Shown here: positions 47,930-56,929 of the stretch, piece by piece
How the letters are laid out: every line of letters begins with the position of its first letter
How positions within the stretch are numbered: the first letter of the stretch is position 1
Translations under genes and position numbers: made by a program
The notes under the pieces: generated by a model
What the model saw: only the letters and a program-made list of their open reading frames with translations
The model's database searches: none
Told to the model about the DNA's origin: nothing
NCBI GenBank assembly: GCA_017302455.1
Contig: JAFLDO010000017.1
Coordinates: 29,259-93,258, forward strand
Reading direction: 5' to 3'
Source: Accumulibacter sp.
GTDB taxonomy: Bacteria > Pseudomonadota > Gammaproteobacteria > Burkholderiales > Rhodocyclaceae
Length of the DNA stretch: 64,000 nt

Positions 47930-49561
47930 TCAATCAACAACGGCGCTTGGCGGCGAGGCATCGAGCGCCTCGATGGCGCTGCGCAGCCAGAGCAGGATAA
48001 GCAGTGCCGGCGCCGCCAGCCAGGTGGACAGCATGAAGAAGGCGGGCCAACCGATGCTCTCGGCGGTCACGCCAGCCATCGGCCCCACCCACACCCGGCC
48101 GACCGCGCCGAACGCCGACAGCAGCGCGTACTGCGTGGCGGAAAAGCGCTGCTGGCACAGGCTCATCTGGAAGGCGACGTGTCCTGCGGTGCCCATGCCG
48201 CCCGCGAGATTCTCGCAGGCCACCGCCGCCAGCAGCGCCCCATCGACCGGCGTCGGCGCCGTGATGGCCACGAAGCCCCAGTCGAGGGCGGGCAACAGCA
48301 ATCCGCCGAACGCACCCTTGCCACCGGCGGCGAGCCACCAGAACCCGAGATTGCTCACCGCCTGCAAGACGCCGAACAGCAGCAGCGCGCGCCACAGGCC
48401 CAGCCGGAACATCAGCGCGCCACCGGCGAGCGCCCCGGCGATCGTCAGCCACAGACCGATGACCTTGTTCACCACACCTACCTCAGCGGCCGTGTAGTGC
48501 AGGCCGGTAAGCAGAAACGGCGTCATCAGGGAACCGGCGAACGCGTCGCCCAACTTGTACAGCACGATGAAAGCCAGGAAGGCGAGCGCGCCGCGCTGGC
48601 TGAAGTAGCTGTGCATGCCGTCCAGCAGCGTGTCGAAGCGCGCGCGCCGGGCGGCCCAGGTCGCCAACGGCAGCGTGCAGGCGATTCCCGCCAGTAGCGC
48701 CGCCAGATCGGCCCAGCGCTCGCGGAGTGCCGGCGACAGCGACGAGCCGTTCAGCAGGGGAGCAAGCGCGGCGACGGCCAGCGGCTTGCCGACCACCTGG
48801 GTGAGAGCAACCCCCACCGCCACCGCGGCCACCAGCGCGGCGAAGCCCAGCAGGTCCTGTCGCCCGCTGCGGCGTGCCACCCCCGCACCCGGCCCTGCGG
48901 GTGCTGCCAGCAGGGCGGGCACGCCGGGCAGGAAAAGCGCCGAAAAGACCGCGGCGGCGACCATCAGCAGCGCCATCACGCGGTACACCTCGCTCCACGA
49001 CCAGCCACTGCCCTGCGCCGCATCGGTCCAGATGAGGGTGATGCCGCCCGAGACGATCATCGCCATGCGGTAGCCCATCACCGCCAGCGACGCGCCCAGG
49101 CCGCGCTCGGCGGCCAAGAGCACGTCGGTGCGGTAAGCGTCTACCACGATGTCCTGCGACGCCGACAGAAAGGCGACGGTCAACGCCAGCAGTGCGAAGG
49201 CGCGCAGTGACTCGCGCGGCGACGTGGCGGCCAGGGCCAACAGCGCCACCGCCAGCGCCAGTTGCGTCAGCACCATCCAGCCGCGCCGCCGCCAGCGGCC
49301 GGACAGGTCGAAGCGGTCCATCAGCGGCGCCCAGAGGAACTTGAAGGTGTAGGGCAGGCCGACCAGGGTGAGGAAGCCGATGTCGGCGATGGCCAGACCG
49401 TCCATCGTCAGCCAGGCCTGCATGGCCTGCCCGGTGAGCGCCAGCGGCAGTCCCGACGCGAAGCCCAGCGCGGCCACGGCCAGCAGCCGGTGCAGCCGGG
49501 CCAGGCGCCGGTGCAGCGCCTGGCCGGCGACGCGCCCAGGCGGCGCGACCGGCGTACTCAA
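47930..49561 (-). CDS. ampG: AmpG-family muropeptide MFS transporter
   Basis: 543-aa major-facilitator permease of the AmpG group, which imports GlcNAc-anhMurNAc peptides for peptidoglycan recycling. Start of TM1 GFASGLPLALTGQAMQAWL, loop GLPYTFKFLWAPLMDRFDLSGRWRRRGW, SASQDIVVDAYRTDVLLAAERGLGASLAVMGYR and TAPTPVDGALLAAVACENLAGGMGTAGHVAFQMSLCQQRFSATQYALLSAFGAVGR are family hallmarks. TTG start at 49561 overlaps the GNAT stop (TTGA). It is the last gene of the string that begins with hsdM. Confidence 0.9.
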   Translation of the reverse strand: MSTPVAPPGRVAGQALHRRLARLHRLLAVAALGFASGLPLALTGQAMQAWLTMDGLAIADIGFLTLVGLPYTFKFLWAPLMDRFDLSGRWRRRGWMVLTQLALAVALLALAATSPRESLRAFALLALTVAFLSASQDIVVDAYRTDVLLAAERGLGASLAVMGYRMAMIVSGGITLIWTDAAQGSGWSWSEVYRVMALLMVAAAVFSALFLPGVPALLAAPAGPGAGVARRSGRQDLLGFAALVAAVAVGVALTQVVGKPLAVAALAPLLNGSSLSPALRERWADLAALLAGIACTLPLATWAARRARFDTLLDGMHSYFSQRGALAFLAFIVLYKLGDAFAGSLMTPFLLTGLHYTAAEVGVVNKVIGLWLTIAGALAGGALMFRLGLWRALLLFGVLQAVSNLGFWWLAAGGKGAFGGLLLPALDWGFVAITAPTPVDGALLAAVACENLAGGMGTAGHVAFQMSLCQQRFSATQYALLSAFGAVGRVWVGPMAGVTAESIGWPAFFMLSTWLAAPALLILLWLRSAIEALDASPPSAVVD

Positions 49562-49971
49562 ACCAGCGCCTTCTGCAGAAAGCTGCGGCAGAAGCCGGGG
49601 GGGTAGTCGGGCAGCGAGCCGAACACCGTGTAGCCCAGGCGCTCGTAGAAAGCGAGTGCGCCGAACTGCGTGTCGACCCACGCGTGTGTGCAGCCGCGCC
49701 GGCGCGCTTCGGCCTCGGCCGCGAGCATCAGATCGCGTCCCAGCCCGCGGCCGCGCGCCGGCTCCGGCACCACGAGCATCTGCGTGTACAGCCAGCCATA
49801 CGCGGTCGCACCCCACAGGCCGCCGCACACGCCGCCGTCGGCATCGTGCACGACCAGTGCGAGCGGCCGATGCCCGCTGGGCCCGGCCAGCGCTGCGTTG
49901 AACGCCAGCAAGGGTGCGGCGATGGCACGGCGCAGCGCCTCGTCGGGTTCGGCAACGAGCTCGATATTCAC
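49558..49971 (-). CDS. GNAT-family N-acetyltransferase
   Basis: 137-aa acetyltransferase. Acetyl-CoA loop motif PEPARGRGLGRDLMLAAEAEARRRGCTHAWVDTQFGALAFYERLGYTVFGSLPDYPPG; R-G-L-G is the pyrophosphate loop. Small-molecule or peptide acetylation is likely, target unknown. GTG start (49971) overlaps the deacetylase stop and TTG start of ampG overlaps its own stop, so it is coupled on both sides. Confidence 0.88.
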   Translation of the reverse strand: MNIELVAEPDEALRRAIAAPLLAFNAALAGPSGHRPLALVVHDADGGVCGGLWGATAYGWLYTQMLVVPEPARGRGLGRDLMLAAEAEARRRGCTHAWVDTQFGALAFYERLGYTVFGSLPDYPPGFCRSFLQKALV

Positions 49972-50747
49972 GGCGTCTGCTTGCCGTCGCGCGCCGGCAA
50001 CACTCCGGCTGCCTGGGAGAGCCTGACGAAGGTCAGCCCGCGACCGAGCAGGTCGGGCAGGGCAGCGGCCAGGCCGCTGGCGGTTCCCGATGCGGGCCGG
50101 TTCATGTGCGCGATGACGATCTCGCCGGGCTTCGCCTGACGCAGACGTCTGGCCACCGCGGCCGCACCGAGCGTCGCTCCCTGGTCGGCGTTGAGGCTGA
50201 AGCCGGCGACGCGGTAGCCCAGTTGCGCGACGATCTGCAGACTGGCGCGGTCGTAGGCGGCGCCCGCCCCGCGATACCAGTCGGGCCGACGACCGGAAGC
50301 CTGCAGCACGGCCTGCGCACCGCCCGTGATCTCGCGCTCCACACCGGCGCCGTCGGGCGCGCCCTGCATTCCGTAGAGGCGGCGACCAATGACGGCCGGA
50401 ACATGCTGGCTGCCGTGGTTCTCCAGTTCGAACAACTCGGGATGCGCGCGCAGTTCGCGCACGGCTGCCGGGTGACGATCGAGCCAGCGCTTGGTGACGA
50501 ACAGCGTCGCCGGCACGCGCAAGCGTAGCAGCGTGGCGATCAGTGCCTGGTCGTAGGCGCCGCCGCAGGCATCCAGCGTCAGCGCCACGTCCTGCGCGTG
50601 CGCCGGGCTGGCAACGTCGAGCCGCTGATGCGGTTCGAACGGCGGCGCACCGTCGGACGCCGCGCGCACGCCGCCCGGCACGAGCAAGGCCAGCGTCAGG
50701 ACGGCAATGCGCAGCCCAGGCAAGGCGCCGGCAGTCACGGATTTCAT
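49968..50747 (-). CDS. secreted polysaccharide deacetylase (NodB homology)
   Basis: 259-aa NodB-fold deacetylase with a signal peptide (GLRIAVLTLALLVPGGVRA). The metal centre is visible: catalytic/metal Asp59 in VALTLDACGGAYD and the H-x3-H pair His111 and His115 in ENHGSQHVPAVI. The usual second Asp of the TFDD motif is replaced by TLDA. It would remove N-acetyl groups from a cell-wall or surface sugar. ATG at 50747 is 6 nt after the hsdR stop; a TTG at 50756 would overlap it. It is followed without a gap by GNAT and ampG. Confidence 0.85.
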   Translation of the reverse strand: MKSVTAGALPGLRIAVLTLALLVPGGVRAASDGAPPFEPHQRLDVASPAHAQDVALTLDACGGAYDQALIATLLRLRVPATLFVTKRWLDRHPAAVRELRAHPELFELENHGSQHVPAVIGRRLYGMQGAPDGAGVEREITGGAQAVLQASGRRPDWYRGAGAAYDRASLQIVAQLGYRVAGFSLNADQGATLGAAAVARRLRQAKPGEIVIAHMNRPASGTASGLAAALPDLLGRGLTFVRLSQAAGVLPARDGKQTP

Positions 50748-50752
50748 GGATT

Positions 50753-53700
50753 TCAAGGGTTGGTGATCGCGAAGACCATGTCGCTGACGAAGCGCTTGAA
50801 CGACTCGTTCTCGACGAACTGCTTGTAGAACTGCGTGAAGTCCTTCATGGACCCCTGGGCGGCCTTGCCGAGAGCCTGCTCGTGGGCCAGGCGGGCGGTG
50901 TGCGGGGTATTTGCCTTCGCGTTCTGAAAGGCAGCGTCGGCCGCCACCTTGGGGGCGATGTCGTCGCGGATGTGTTTGAAGATGCGGTCCGAGTCCACGA
51001 AGGTCGTAGCGAACTGTTCATTGAAGGTCTTGAGGATGTTGCTCAGCCGATCCATCTCCGGTTCCGGCTGGTGGCCGCGCGCACTGGTCGGCACCGGTTC
51101 GATCTCGGCGTCCGTGTCCGCGAGCGCGATGTTCATGGCCGCCTTCTTCTCGACGCGGTAGCTGTCCATGTCGATCGCGTCGAGGATGCCCCTGGCGAGA
51201 TCCTCGTCCAGTGGCGCCGGCAGCTTGGGCGTCAACAGGTCGAGGAAGATCGACAGCTTCTCCCATTCCGCGTTGCTGTAAGGAATCACTGACGAAAGGA
51301 AAGCGTAGGTGCGGCAGAACACCCGCGCCTTGCCCTTGAAGTCGACCTGGCCATCCTCGTCGAGCGCGTCCACATAGACGGCGACGCACGCATCGAGGAT
51401 CGGGTCGAGCTTGTCGCGGTCGGCGCCATCGAGAAACATCGTCACCACCTGCCGCACCTGCTCCGGCGAGTAGACCTGCGCCGCGTCCAGCGCCGCCTTC
51501 AGGTCGTGCAGCTTGTTCGGATCGGTTTCGTCGGCCAGCAGCGTCGTCCGGTAATAGTCCTGGAAGGCGTAAGTGATCGCCTCGCTGTTGTTCTGGAAAT
51601 CGAGCACGAAGCAGTCGTGCTTCTGCGGGTGCCCGCGGTTGAGCCGCGACAGCGTCTGCACCGCCTTGATGCCGGCGAGCAGCTTGTCCACGTACATTGT
51701 GTGCAGCAATGGCTCGTCATAGCCGGTCTGGAACTTGTCGGCGCAGATCAGGAAGCGGTAGGGGTCGGTCTGGATCTTGCGTGCGATGTCGCCGCTCGCG
51801 AAGCCGTTGAGCGACGCCTCGCTCACCTTCGCTCCGCCGTACTCGTGCTCGCCCGAGAAGGCGACGATCGCCTGGTACGGGCTCTTGCGCTCGCGCAGAT
51901 ACGCCTGGAAGGCGTGGAAGTACTGTATCGCCCGCTCGATGCCACTGGTGATCACCATCGCCCGCGCCTGCCCGCCGATCTTCCCGGCCGCCAGCACCTG
52001 CGCGTGGAAGTGGTCCACCATGATCTCGGCCTTCAGGCGGATCGCGTGCTCGTGGCTCTCGACGTAGCGGCGCAGCTTCCTGTTCGCCTTGCGGGTGTCG
52101 AACTCCGGGTCGTCCTCGCTCTTCCTGACCAGCTTGTAGTAGCTGTCCACCGGCGTGTAGGCCTTGAGCACATCGAGGATGAAACCTTCCTCGACCGCCT
52201 GCTTCATCGTGTAGCTGTGGAAGGGCCGATGCCTGACGCGCCCTTCCGCGTCAGGCGGCAGCGGCTCGCCGAACATCTCAAGCGTCTTGTTCTTCGGTGT
52301 CGCCGTGAAGGCGAAGTAGCTGGCATTGGCCAGCATCTTGCGCGCCGCCATGCGCTTTTCGAGCGCCGCGTTCACCGTGTCCTCGGGGTCGGGCCCCGCG
52401 TCCTCGTCTTCCCCCGGTGCGCCGAGCGCCTGGCTCATCGCCGCCGAGGTCTTGCCGCCCTGGCTCGAATGCGCCTCGTCGATGATGATGGCGAAGGTCC
52501 TGCCGCTCTCGGTGGCGATCTCGTCGAGGATGAAGGGGAACTTCTGCACCGTCGAAATGATGATCTTCCGGCCTTGCTCGATGAAGCGGCGCAGGTCGCC
52601 CGAGCGCTCGGCGTGCCCGACCGTCGCGCCGACCTGCATGAACTGCTTGATCGTGGTCTGGATCTGGTCGTCGAGCAGGCGCCGGTCGGTCACCACGATG
52701 ACCGAGTCGAAAACCTCCCTGTTCGTCCCCTTCGCCTGATCGCCATCGCGCTGCAGGCCGATGAGCTGGTGCGCCAGCCAGGCGATCGAATTCGACTTGC
52801 CGCTGCCCGCCGAGTGCTGGATCAGGTAGCGCTTGCCCGCGCCATGGGCGCGCACATCGGCCAGCGCCTGGCGCACGACGCCGAGCTGGTGATAGCGCGG
52901 CCAGACCTGCCGCCGCTTCTTCCTGCCCGTGCGCGGGTCCTTCTCCTCGACGATCTGCGCGTAGTTCTCGAGGATATCCGTCAGACCCGCCGGGGTGAGC
53001 ACCTCCTTCCAGAGGTAGTCGGCCTTCAGGCCGTGCGGGTTGGGCGGGTTGCCGGCGCCGTCGTGGTAGCCCTTGTTGAAGGGCAGGAACCACGAGCCCC
53101 TGCCACGCAGCTCGGTGCACATCTGCACTCCGCTCTCGTCGACCGCGAAGTGCACCACACAGCGGCCGAACTCGAAGAGCCGTTCGCGCGGACTGCGGTC
53201 GCGCCGGTACTGCTCGACGGCATCCTCGACCGTCTGTTTGGTGAGACTGTTCTTCAGCTCGAAAGTGGCGATCGGCAGGCCGTTGATGAACAGGCACAGG
53301 TCGAGCGCGCGGCGCGTCTCGTCGATGCGGTAGGCGAGCTGGCGCGTGATCGAGAAGCGATTCTGCGCGTGCCGCGCTTCGGCCCGGGCGTTGCCTTTCG
53401 ATGGCGTGCCGTAGAACAGGTCGAAGTGCAGCGGCCCGTGCGCCACGCCCTTGCGCAGCACGTCGATGACGCCGCGTTTGCCGATCTCGGCAGAAAGGCG
53501 GGCGAGGAACTTGAGGCGGTTGATGTCCCTGGCGTCGTTCGCGTCGGCCAGCGCCAGCTTCTTGAAGACGTCGGGCTGGGTGGCGCGCAGGAAGGCGAAG
53601 AGCTGCGGCACGTCGAGCGCGTGCGCGCGGTCGTAGTCCCGCGCGCTGCCGGCGATATAGCCGGTGCCGCCATAAGGTGCCTGTGGCCGAGCGACACTGT

Positions 53701-53788
53701 TCGGCGTAACGGCTAAGCCATCCACGCCGGTCATGTGCCGCATGATCAGCGTTTCGAGGCCTTTTTCGCTGGTGTCGGTAGTCGTCAT
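50753..53788 (-). CDS. hsdR: type I restriction enzyme, R subunit
   Basis: 1011-aa HsdR. N-terminal PD-(D/E)xK nuclease with Asp163 and the Glu177-x-Lys179 motif (FELKN), then SF2 motor with Walker A SAGSGKS (326-332), motif II DEAH (437-440) and later helicase motifs (FTATPKNKTLEMFG, LICADKFQTGYDEPLLHTMYVDKLLAG, QTLSRLNRGHPQKHDCFVLDF). It translocates and cuts DNA when HsdS meets unmethylated sites. Start 53788 (MTTTDTSEKGLETLI) overlaps the darG stop (ATGA); a start at 53821 is rejected. The antitoxin gene therefore sits directly upstream and coupled. Confidence 0.96.
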   Translation of the reverse strand: MTTTDTSEKGLETLIMRHMTGVDGLAVTPNSVARPQAPYGGTGYIAGSARDYDRAHALDVPQLFAFLRATQPDVFKKLALADANDARDINRLKFLARLSAEIGKRGVIDVLRKGVAHGPLHFDLFYGTPSKGNARAEARHAQNRFSITRQLAYRIDETRRALDLCLFINGLPIATFELKNSLTKQTVEDAVEQYRRDRSPRERLFEFGRCVVHFAVDESGVQMCTELRGRGSWFLPFNKGYHDGAGNPPNPHGLKADYLWKEVLTPAGLTDILENYAQIVEEKDPRTGRKKRRQVWPRYHQLGVVRQALADVRAHGAGKRYLIQHSAGSGKSNSIAWLAHQLIGLQRDGDQAKGTNREVFDSVIVVTDRRLLDDQIQTTIKQFMQVGATVGHAERSGDLRRFIEQGRKIIISTVQKFPFILDEIATESGRTFAIIIDEAHSSQGGKTSAAMSQALGAPGEDEDAGPDPEDTVNAALEKRMAARKMLANASYFAFTATPKNKTLEMFGEPLPPDAEGRVRHRPFHSYTMKQAVEEGFILDVLKAYTPVDSYYKLVRKSEDDPEFDTRKANRKLRRYVESHEHAIRLKAEIMVDHFHAQVLAAGKIGGQARAMVITSGIERAIQYFHAFQAYLRERKSPYQAIVAFSGEHEYGGAKVSEASLNGFASGDIARKIQTDPYRFLICADKFQTGYDEPLLHTMYVDKLLAGIKAVQTLSRLNRGHPQKHDCFVLDFQNNSEAITYAFQDYYRTTLLADETDPNKLHDLKAALDAAQVYSPEQVRQVVTMFLDGADRDKLDPILDACVAVYVDALDEDGQVDFKGKARVFCRTYAFLSSVIPYSNAEWEKLSIFLDLLTPKLPAPLDEDLARGILDAIDMDSYRVEKKAAMNIALADTDAEIEPVPTSARGHQPEPEMDRLSNILKTFNEQFATTFVDSDRIFKHIRDDIAPKVAADAAFQNAKANTPHTARLAHEQALGKAAQGSMKDFTQFYKQFVENESFKRFVSDMVFAITNP

Positions 53789-54846
53789 GCACAGACCTGT
53801 GCATCGACGGGAGGCGTCCACCCCGTCTTCGCCAGCACACCTGCGGCAATGCCGATCTGGCGACGCGTGAACCGCCGTTTGCGAGAGTTCCAGGCATAGA
53901 CAGCTTCGACCAAGTCATCGAGGGTCGTAACGCTCTCGTGCTTCATCACCCAATGCACCGTGGACAACAGCTCCAGTCCGAAAGACGACTCGAAGCCATC
54001 CACCAGCGCCGCCACTCTGTTGAAACGCTCGCGTGTCTCGGGATGTTGCGCGAGAAAGCTCGATGCGTCCTCGACCGCGCCCGGAACCAGGGTCAGGGGC
54101 TTGTCCGGCGCGTCACCGCCGTCGGCGTAGCCAGCGATCAGGTGACCCTCGATCAAGTGCAGCACATGCCGCAGGTTCTCGGCGTAGGGTCCGTAAGGAG
54201 CCTTGACGTACTTCAATTTCAGCGGTTCGCCCGCTTCCTGCATGAAGTACATCAGCTTATGCACCTCCAGCAGGGTGACAAAGGGGTCGAGCAGACCACC
54301 AAGATAACGGTGCATCAACTCCACCAGCGCTGCACGTCCGGCGGTCATGCCGGGCACTTCGCGGCTGTGCACCATGGCCTCGGAAGTCGGCGCACCCCTG
54401 GGTTCGAGGATCATCACCCGCACATCGGCAAGCCCCGCGAGCGCTGCTTCGATGCGCGGCCTGACCTCGACCCAGTCCAGCCCACCCAGGCCGCTACCCA
54501 GCGGGGGAATGGCGATCGAGCGAATGCGCCGGGCACGGATCACCTCGACCAGCGCGACCAAGCCGGCCTCGATGTCCTCGATGCGGCTCTTGCCACGCCA
54601 GTGGCGCTTGGTTGGAAAGTTGATGATGTAGCACGGCGCGGTGAGTTGCCCCGTCTCGAACACGAACATCCGGCCTGGCTGCACCTCACCGCGCCGGCAA
54701 GCCGCGGCATAGGCCCTGAAGTTCTCCGGGTAGGCGTGCTTGAACTGCAACGCGATGCCACGGCCCATCACGCCGACACAGTTGACCGTATTGACGAGCG
54801 CATCCGTCGCGCACTTCAGGATGTCACCGCTGGCGTATTCGATCAT
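53785..54846 (-). CDS. darG: DarG-type antitoxin: macrodomain DNA ADP-ribosylglycohydrolase
   Basis: 353-aa protein. Residues 1-155 are a macrodomain that removes ADP-ribose from DNA: MIEYASGDILKCATDALVNT, VNCVGVMGRGIALQFKHAYPENF, Lys80 in IINFPTKRHWRGKS (position of the key Lys of characterised DarG) and IPPLGSGLGGLDW. Residues 160-353 are the C-terminal domain found in DarG that binds and blocks DarT (ALVELMHRYLGGLLDPFVTLLEVHKLMYFMQEAG). It follows darT with a short gap and precedes hsdR with an ATGA overlap. Start at 54846 was chosen from the conserved MIEYASGDIL; an ATG at 54876 is the alternative. Confidence 0.95.
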   Translation of the reverse strand: MIEYASGDILKCATDALVNTVNCVGVMGRGIALQFKHAYPENFRAYAAACRRGEVQPGRMFVFETGQLTAPCYIINFPTKRHWRGKSRIEDIEAGLVALVEVIRARRIRSIAIPPLGSGLGGLDWVEVRPRIEAALAGLADVRVMILEPRGAPTSEAMVHSREVPGMTAGRAALVELMHRYLGGLLDPFVTLLEVHKLMYFMQEAGEPLKLKYVKAPYGPYAENLRHVLHLIEGHLIAGYADGGDAPDKPLTLVPGAVEDASSFLAQHPETRERFNRVAALVDGFESSFGLELLSTVHWVMKHESVTTLDDLVEAVYAWNSRKRRFTRRQIGIAAGVLAKTGWTPPVDAQVCA

Positions 54847-54863
54847 GGCTGACACCTCCTCTG

Positions 54864-55505
54864 TCAATAATACCAATCGCTCACTATGTCGACCGCTGGC
54901 CGGTATCCACTTGCCGGCAGCGCGTTGGACACCTGCTGGAAGATCGGTCGCGACTGCACGCCGATACGCTCAACCAGATGCCACGGCAAACTGTGCTCCA
55001 GCAAGAACTCCGCCTGCTTGCCTTCCTTGCACTGCCGCCAGTCGCGCGCCTGCACGGCATTCCAGTCGATCTCGCCGAGTTGGGCAAGGTCGCAGCGATC
55101 CTCGAAGAAGCGTGATCCCGCGTTCGACAAGGTGAACGCCCAGCGGCGGCCCTGCCGATCGGCCCAGTCGACCACCGCGCCAAGATCGGCCTCGAAGTGG
55201 ATGATCGGACTCTGGCCCCCACGATAGGCGAGTTCCGGATGATTGGCCTGGTGGATCAGGTACAGCATCACCGAACGCGCGCAGAAATAAAACGGCACAC
55301 AATCGCCGACGTGCAATCCCGGATGGCTGCTCAGAGTGAGCTCGCTCAAGCGTCGCTGCTTGATGCTGCTGATGCCGATCATCGTTCCCGCCGGTCCGCG
55401 CCGCGACACCTCCGAATCACACCACAGGCAGGCGTCCGTCACGATGGACGGCAGGCGGTCCACATGGGCGATATGGTAAAGCTTGGGCCGTGCCGGCAGG
55501 GTCAT
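54864..55505 (-). CDS. darT: DarT-type toxin: DNA ADP-ribosyltransferase
   Basis: 213-aa DarT (formerly DUF4433) toxin, which attaches ADP-ribose to thymidine in single-stranded DNA using NAD+. N-terminal KLYHIAHVDRLPSIVTDACLWCD forms the NAD pocket, with Arg51/52 in IGISSIKQRRLSE. The substrate-loop region VPFYFCARSVMLYLIHQANHPELAYRGGQSPIIHFEADL follows, and the catalytic Glu is probably Glu166 in KQAEFLLEHSLPW. Its start overlaps the hsdS stop (ATGA). It is neutralised by DarG just downstream. DarTG is a known anti-phage module. Confidence 0.95.
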   Translation of the reverse strand: MTLPARPKLYHIAHVDRLPSIVTDACLWCDSEVSRRGPAGTMIGISSIKQRRLSELTLSSHPGLHVGDCVPFYFCARSVMLYLIHQANHPELAYRGGQSPIIHFEADLGAVVDWADRQGRRWAFTLSNAGSRFFEDRCDLAQLGEIDWNAVQARDWRQCKEGKQAEFLLEHSLPWHLVERIGVQSRPIFQQVSNALPASGYRPAVDIVSDWYY

Positions 55506-56929
55506 TCGTCAGCCGCCTCGTCGGCGAGTTCCGGGTCGAGGTCTGGTTCGCTGTTGCCACTCTCAAACGCGGCGTCCTCGGGCAGCCGCGCCACCGCTTC
55601 GCGCACGTCAACCTTGCCGGTCACTACGTCGGCGATGAGGCGCGTGCGGTATTCGCGGAGGAGTTCGATCTCGCGTTTGAGGCGATCTATCGCGACCTCA
55701 ATCGGATGGGTTTCGGCCCCAATACGCTCGACGACTGCTTCCTGCTCTCGCTTCAGGGGCAACGCCAGATAGTAGTTTCTTATCGTAGAGATGTTCACGT
55801 GGGGCGCGGTTGCGCCCATCACATCCTGAAGGGCCTGCCCGTATGTGGATCGACTATTCAACAGCCACATTACAAACTTGCTGCAGTGTTGGGTCGCAAT
55901 CCTGAAGACCATCATGCGCTGTGATATGCACAATTGGGTGGCCGCCGGTACGCACGCCGCGATTCCGAAACGTTCGCCCTCTCTTGAATAGAGAATATCT
56001 CCTTCTTGAGGTTGCAGCCGCGTCGTCCAACGCGCGTAGTCGCGTGAGGAGACCTTCTTCGCTTGGTCGACAAGGACAACACCAGCGACAATATCGGCGG
56101 TTCGGATCGCCGGATGCGTGCCGGCGTCTGAATACCTCGGCGTCGCATGGAGGCAGTCTACGATATTCAGGGCTACAAACTTCAGCCGCCATACACGCCA
56201 ATGCCGCGGAATGTCGCCGAGCCAGGGGATGCCGGAGGGTTTGAGGGGGACGGAGGGGTCGAGGCCGCGGGTGACGGCGCGGTGGACGATGGCCTGTTTC
56301 TGCTCGTTGAGCAGCGCGATCACCTTCCGCTTCGCCCGAATGGCCCGCTCCAGACGCCCGTTCGCCCAGTTCAGAAACCGCACTATCGCTGCCTGCTCTG
56401 GCACAGGCGGAAGCGGAAAGACAAGGTGCTTGAGTTCATCGGGATAGACGTGCTTGACCGTTGTCCCGCGCCCCATCGTCGCTTTCTGATTCGCCAATGG
56501 ACGACAATCCATCACGTAGCCAAGAAACGGTGCGTGCACGGGAACAGACGGTCGCAGGATGATGACATCACCTCCGCAGACAGCCGTACCGTCAATCAGA
56601 TTGACCGCCGATTTGCCAATATCCTCCAAGGTTTCGCCCGAGGCAGCGAAGAGGACATCACCATAGTGAAGAGGCGTGTAGTCGGCGGCGCGATCGGCGT
56701 GGATGAACGTCTTTGGCCTGCGAACGAAATAGGCATGCGTCGTATAGAGTTCGCCGTACCGAACGCAGGGCACTCCAGCCGGCAAGGCATCTTCCTTCGT
56801 ACCGCCAACGCCCTTGAGTAGAGACCCGATGTGTCTCGGTTTCCGCACGTCCCAATGCCCCGGCACCTGCCCGAGCCACAGCAGCCCCGACTCCTTGTAC
56901 TCCGCATACGGCTTGAGGTCGGCGATCAT
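55502..56929 (-). CDS. hsdS: type I restriction-modification specificity subunit
   Basis: 475-aa HsdS with two target-recognition domains. The halves are internally similar: ESGLLWLGQVPGHWDVRKPRHIG near the N terminus and KPSGIPWLGDIPRHWRVWRLKFVA around residue 230, each followed by a TRD. Central conserved helices PLPPVPEQAAIVRFLNWANGRLERAIRAKRKVIALLNEQKQAIVHRAVTRGL and a C-terminal pair (PLKREQEAVVERI ... ELLREYRTRLIADVVTGKVDVR) space the TRDs. DNA site is not predictable. Overlaps the DUF1016 gene upstream and darT downstream. Confidence 0.94.
   Translation of the reverse strand: MIADLKPYAEYKESGLLWLGQVPGHWDVRKPRHIGSLLKGVGGTKEDALPAGVPCVRYGELYTTHAYFVRRPKTFIHADRAADYTPLHYGDVLFAASGETLEDIGKSAVNLIDGTAVCGGDVIILRPSVPVHAPFLGYVMDCRPLANQKATMGRGTTVKHVYPDELKHLVFPLPPVPEQAAIVRFLNWANGRLERAIRAKRKVIALLNEQKQAIVHRAVTRGLDPSVPLKPSGIPWLGDIPRHWRVWRLKFVALNIVDCLHATPRYSDAGTHPAIRTADIVAGVVLVDQAKKVSSRDYARWTTRLQPQEGDILYSREGERFGIAACVPAATQLCISQRMMVFRIATQHCSKFVMWLLNSRSTYGQALQDVMGATAPHVNISTIRNYYLALPLKREQEAVVERIGAETHPIEVAIDRLKREIELLREYRTRLIADVVTGKVDVREAVARLPEDAAFESGNSEPDLDPELADEAADE

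Noticed and set aside
51506..53716. Plus-strand open frame of 736 codons antisense to hsdR
   Set aside because: Antisense shadow; composition is Arg/Val/Leu-rich noise and hsdR on the minus strand has all motor and nuclease motifs.
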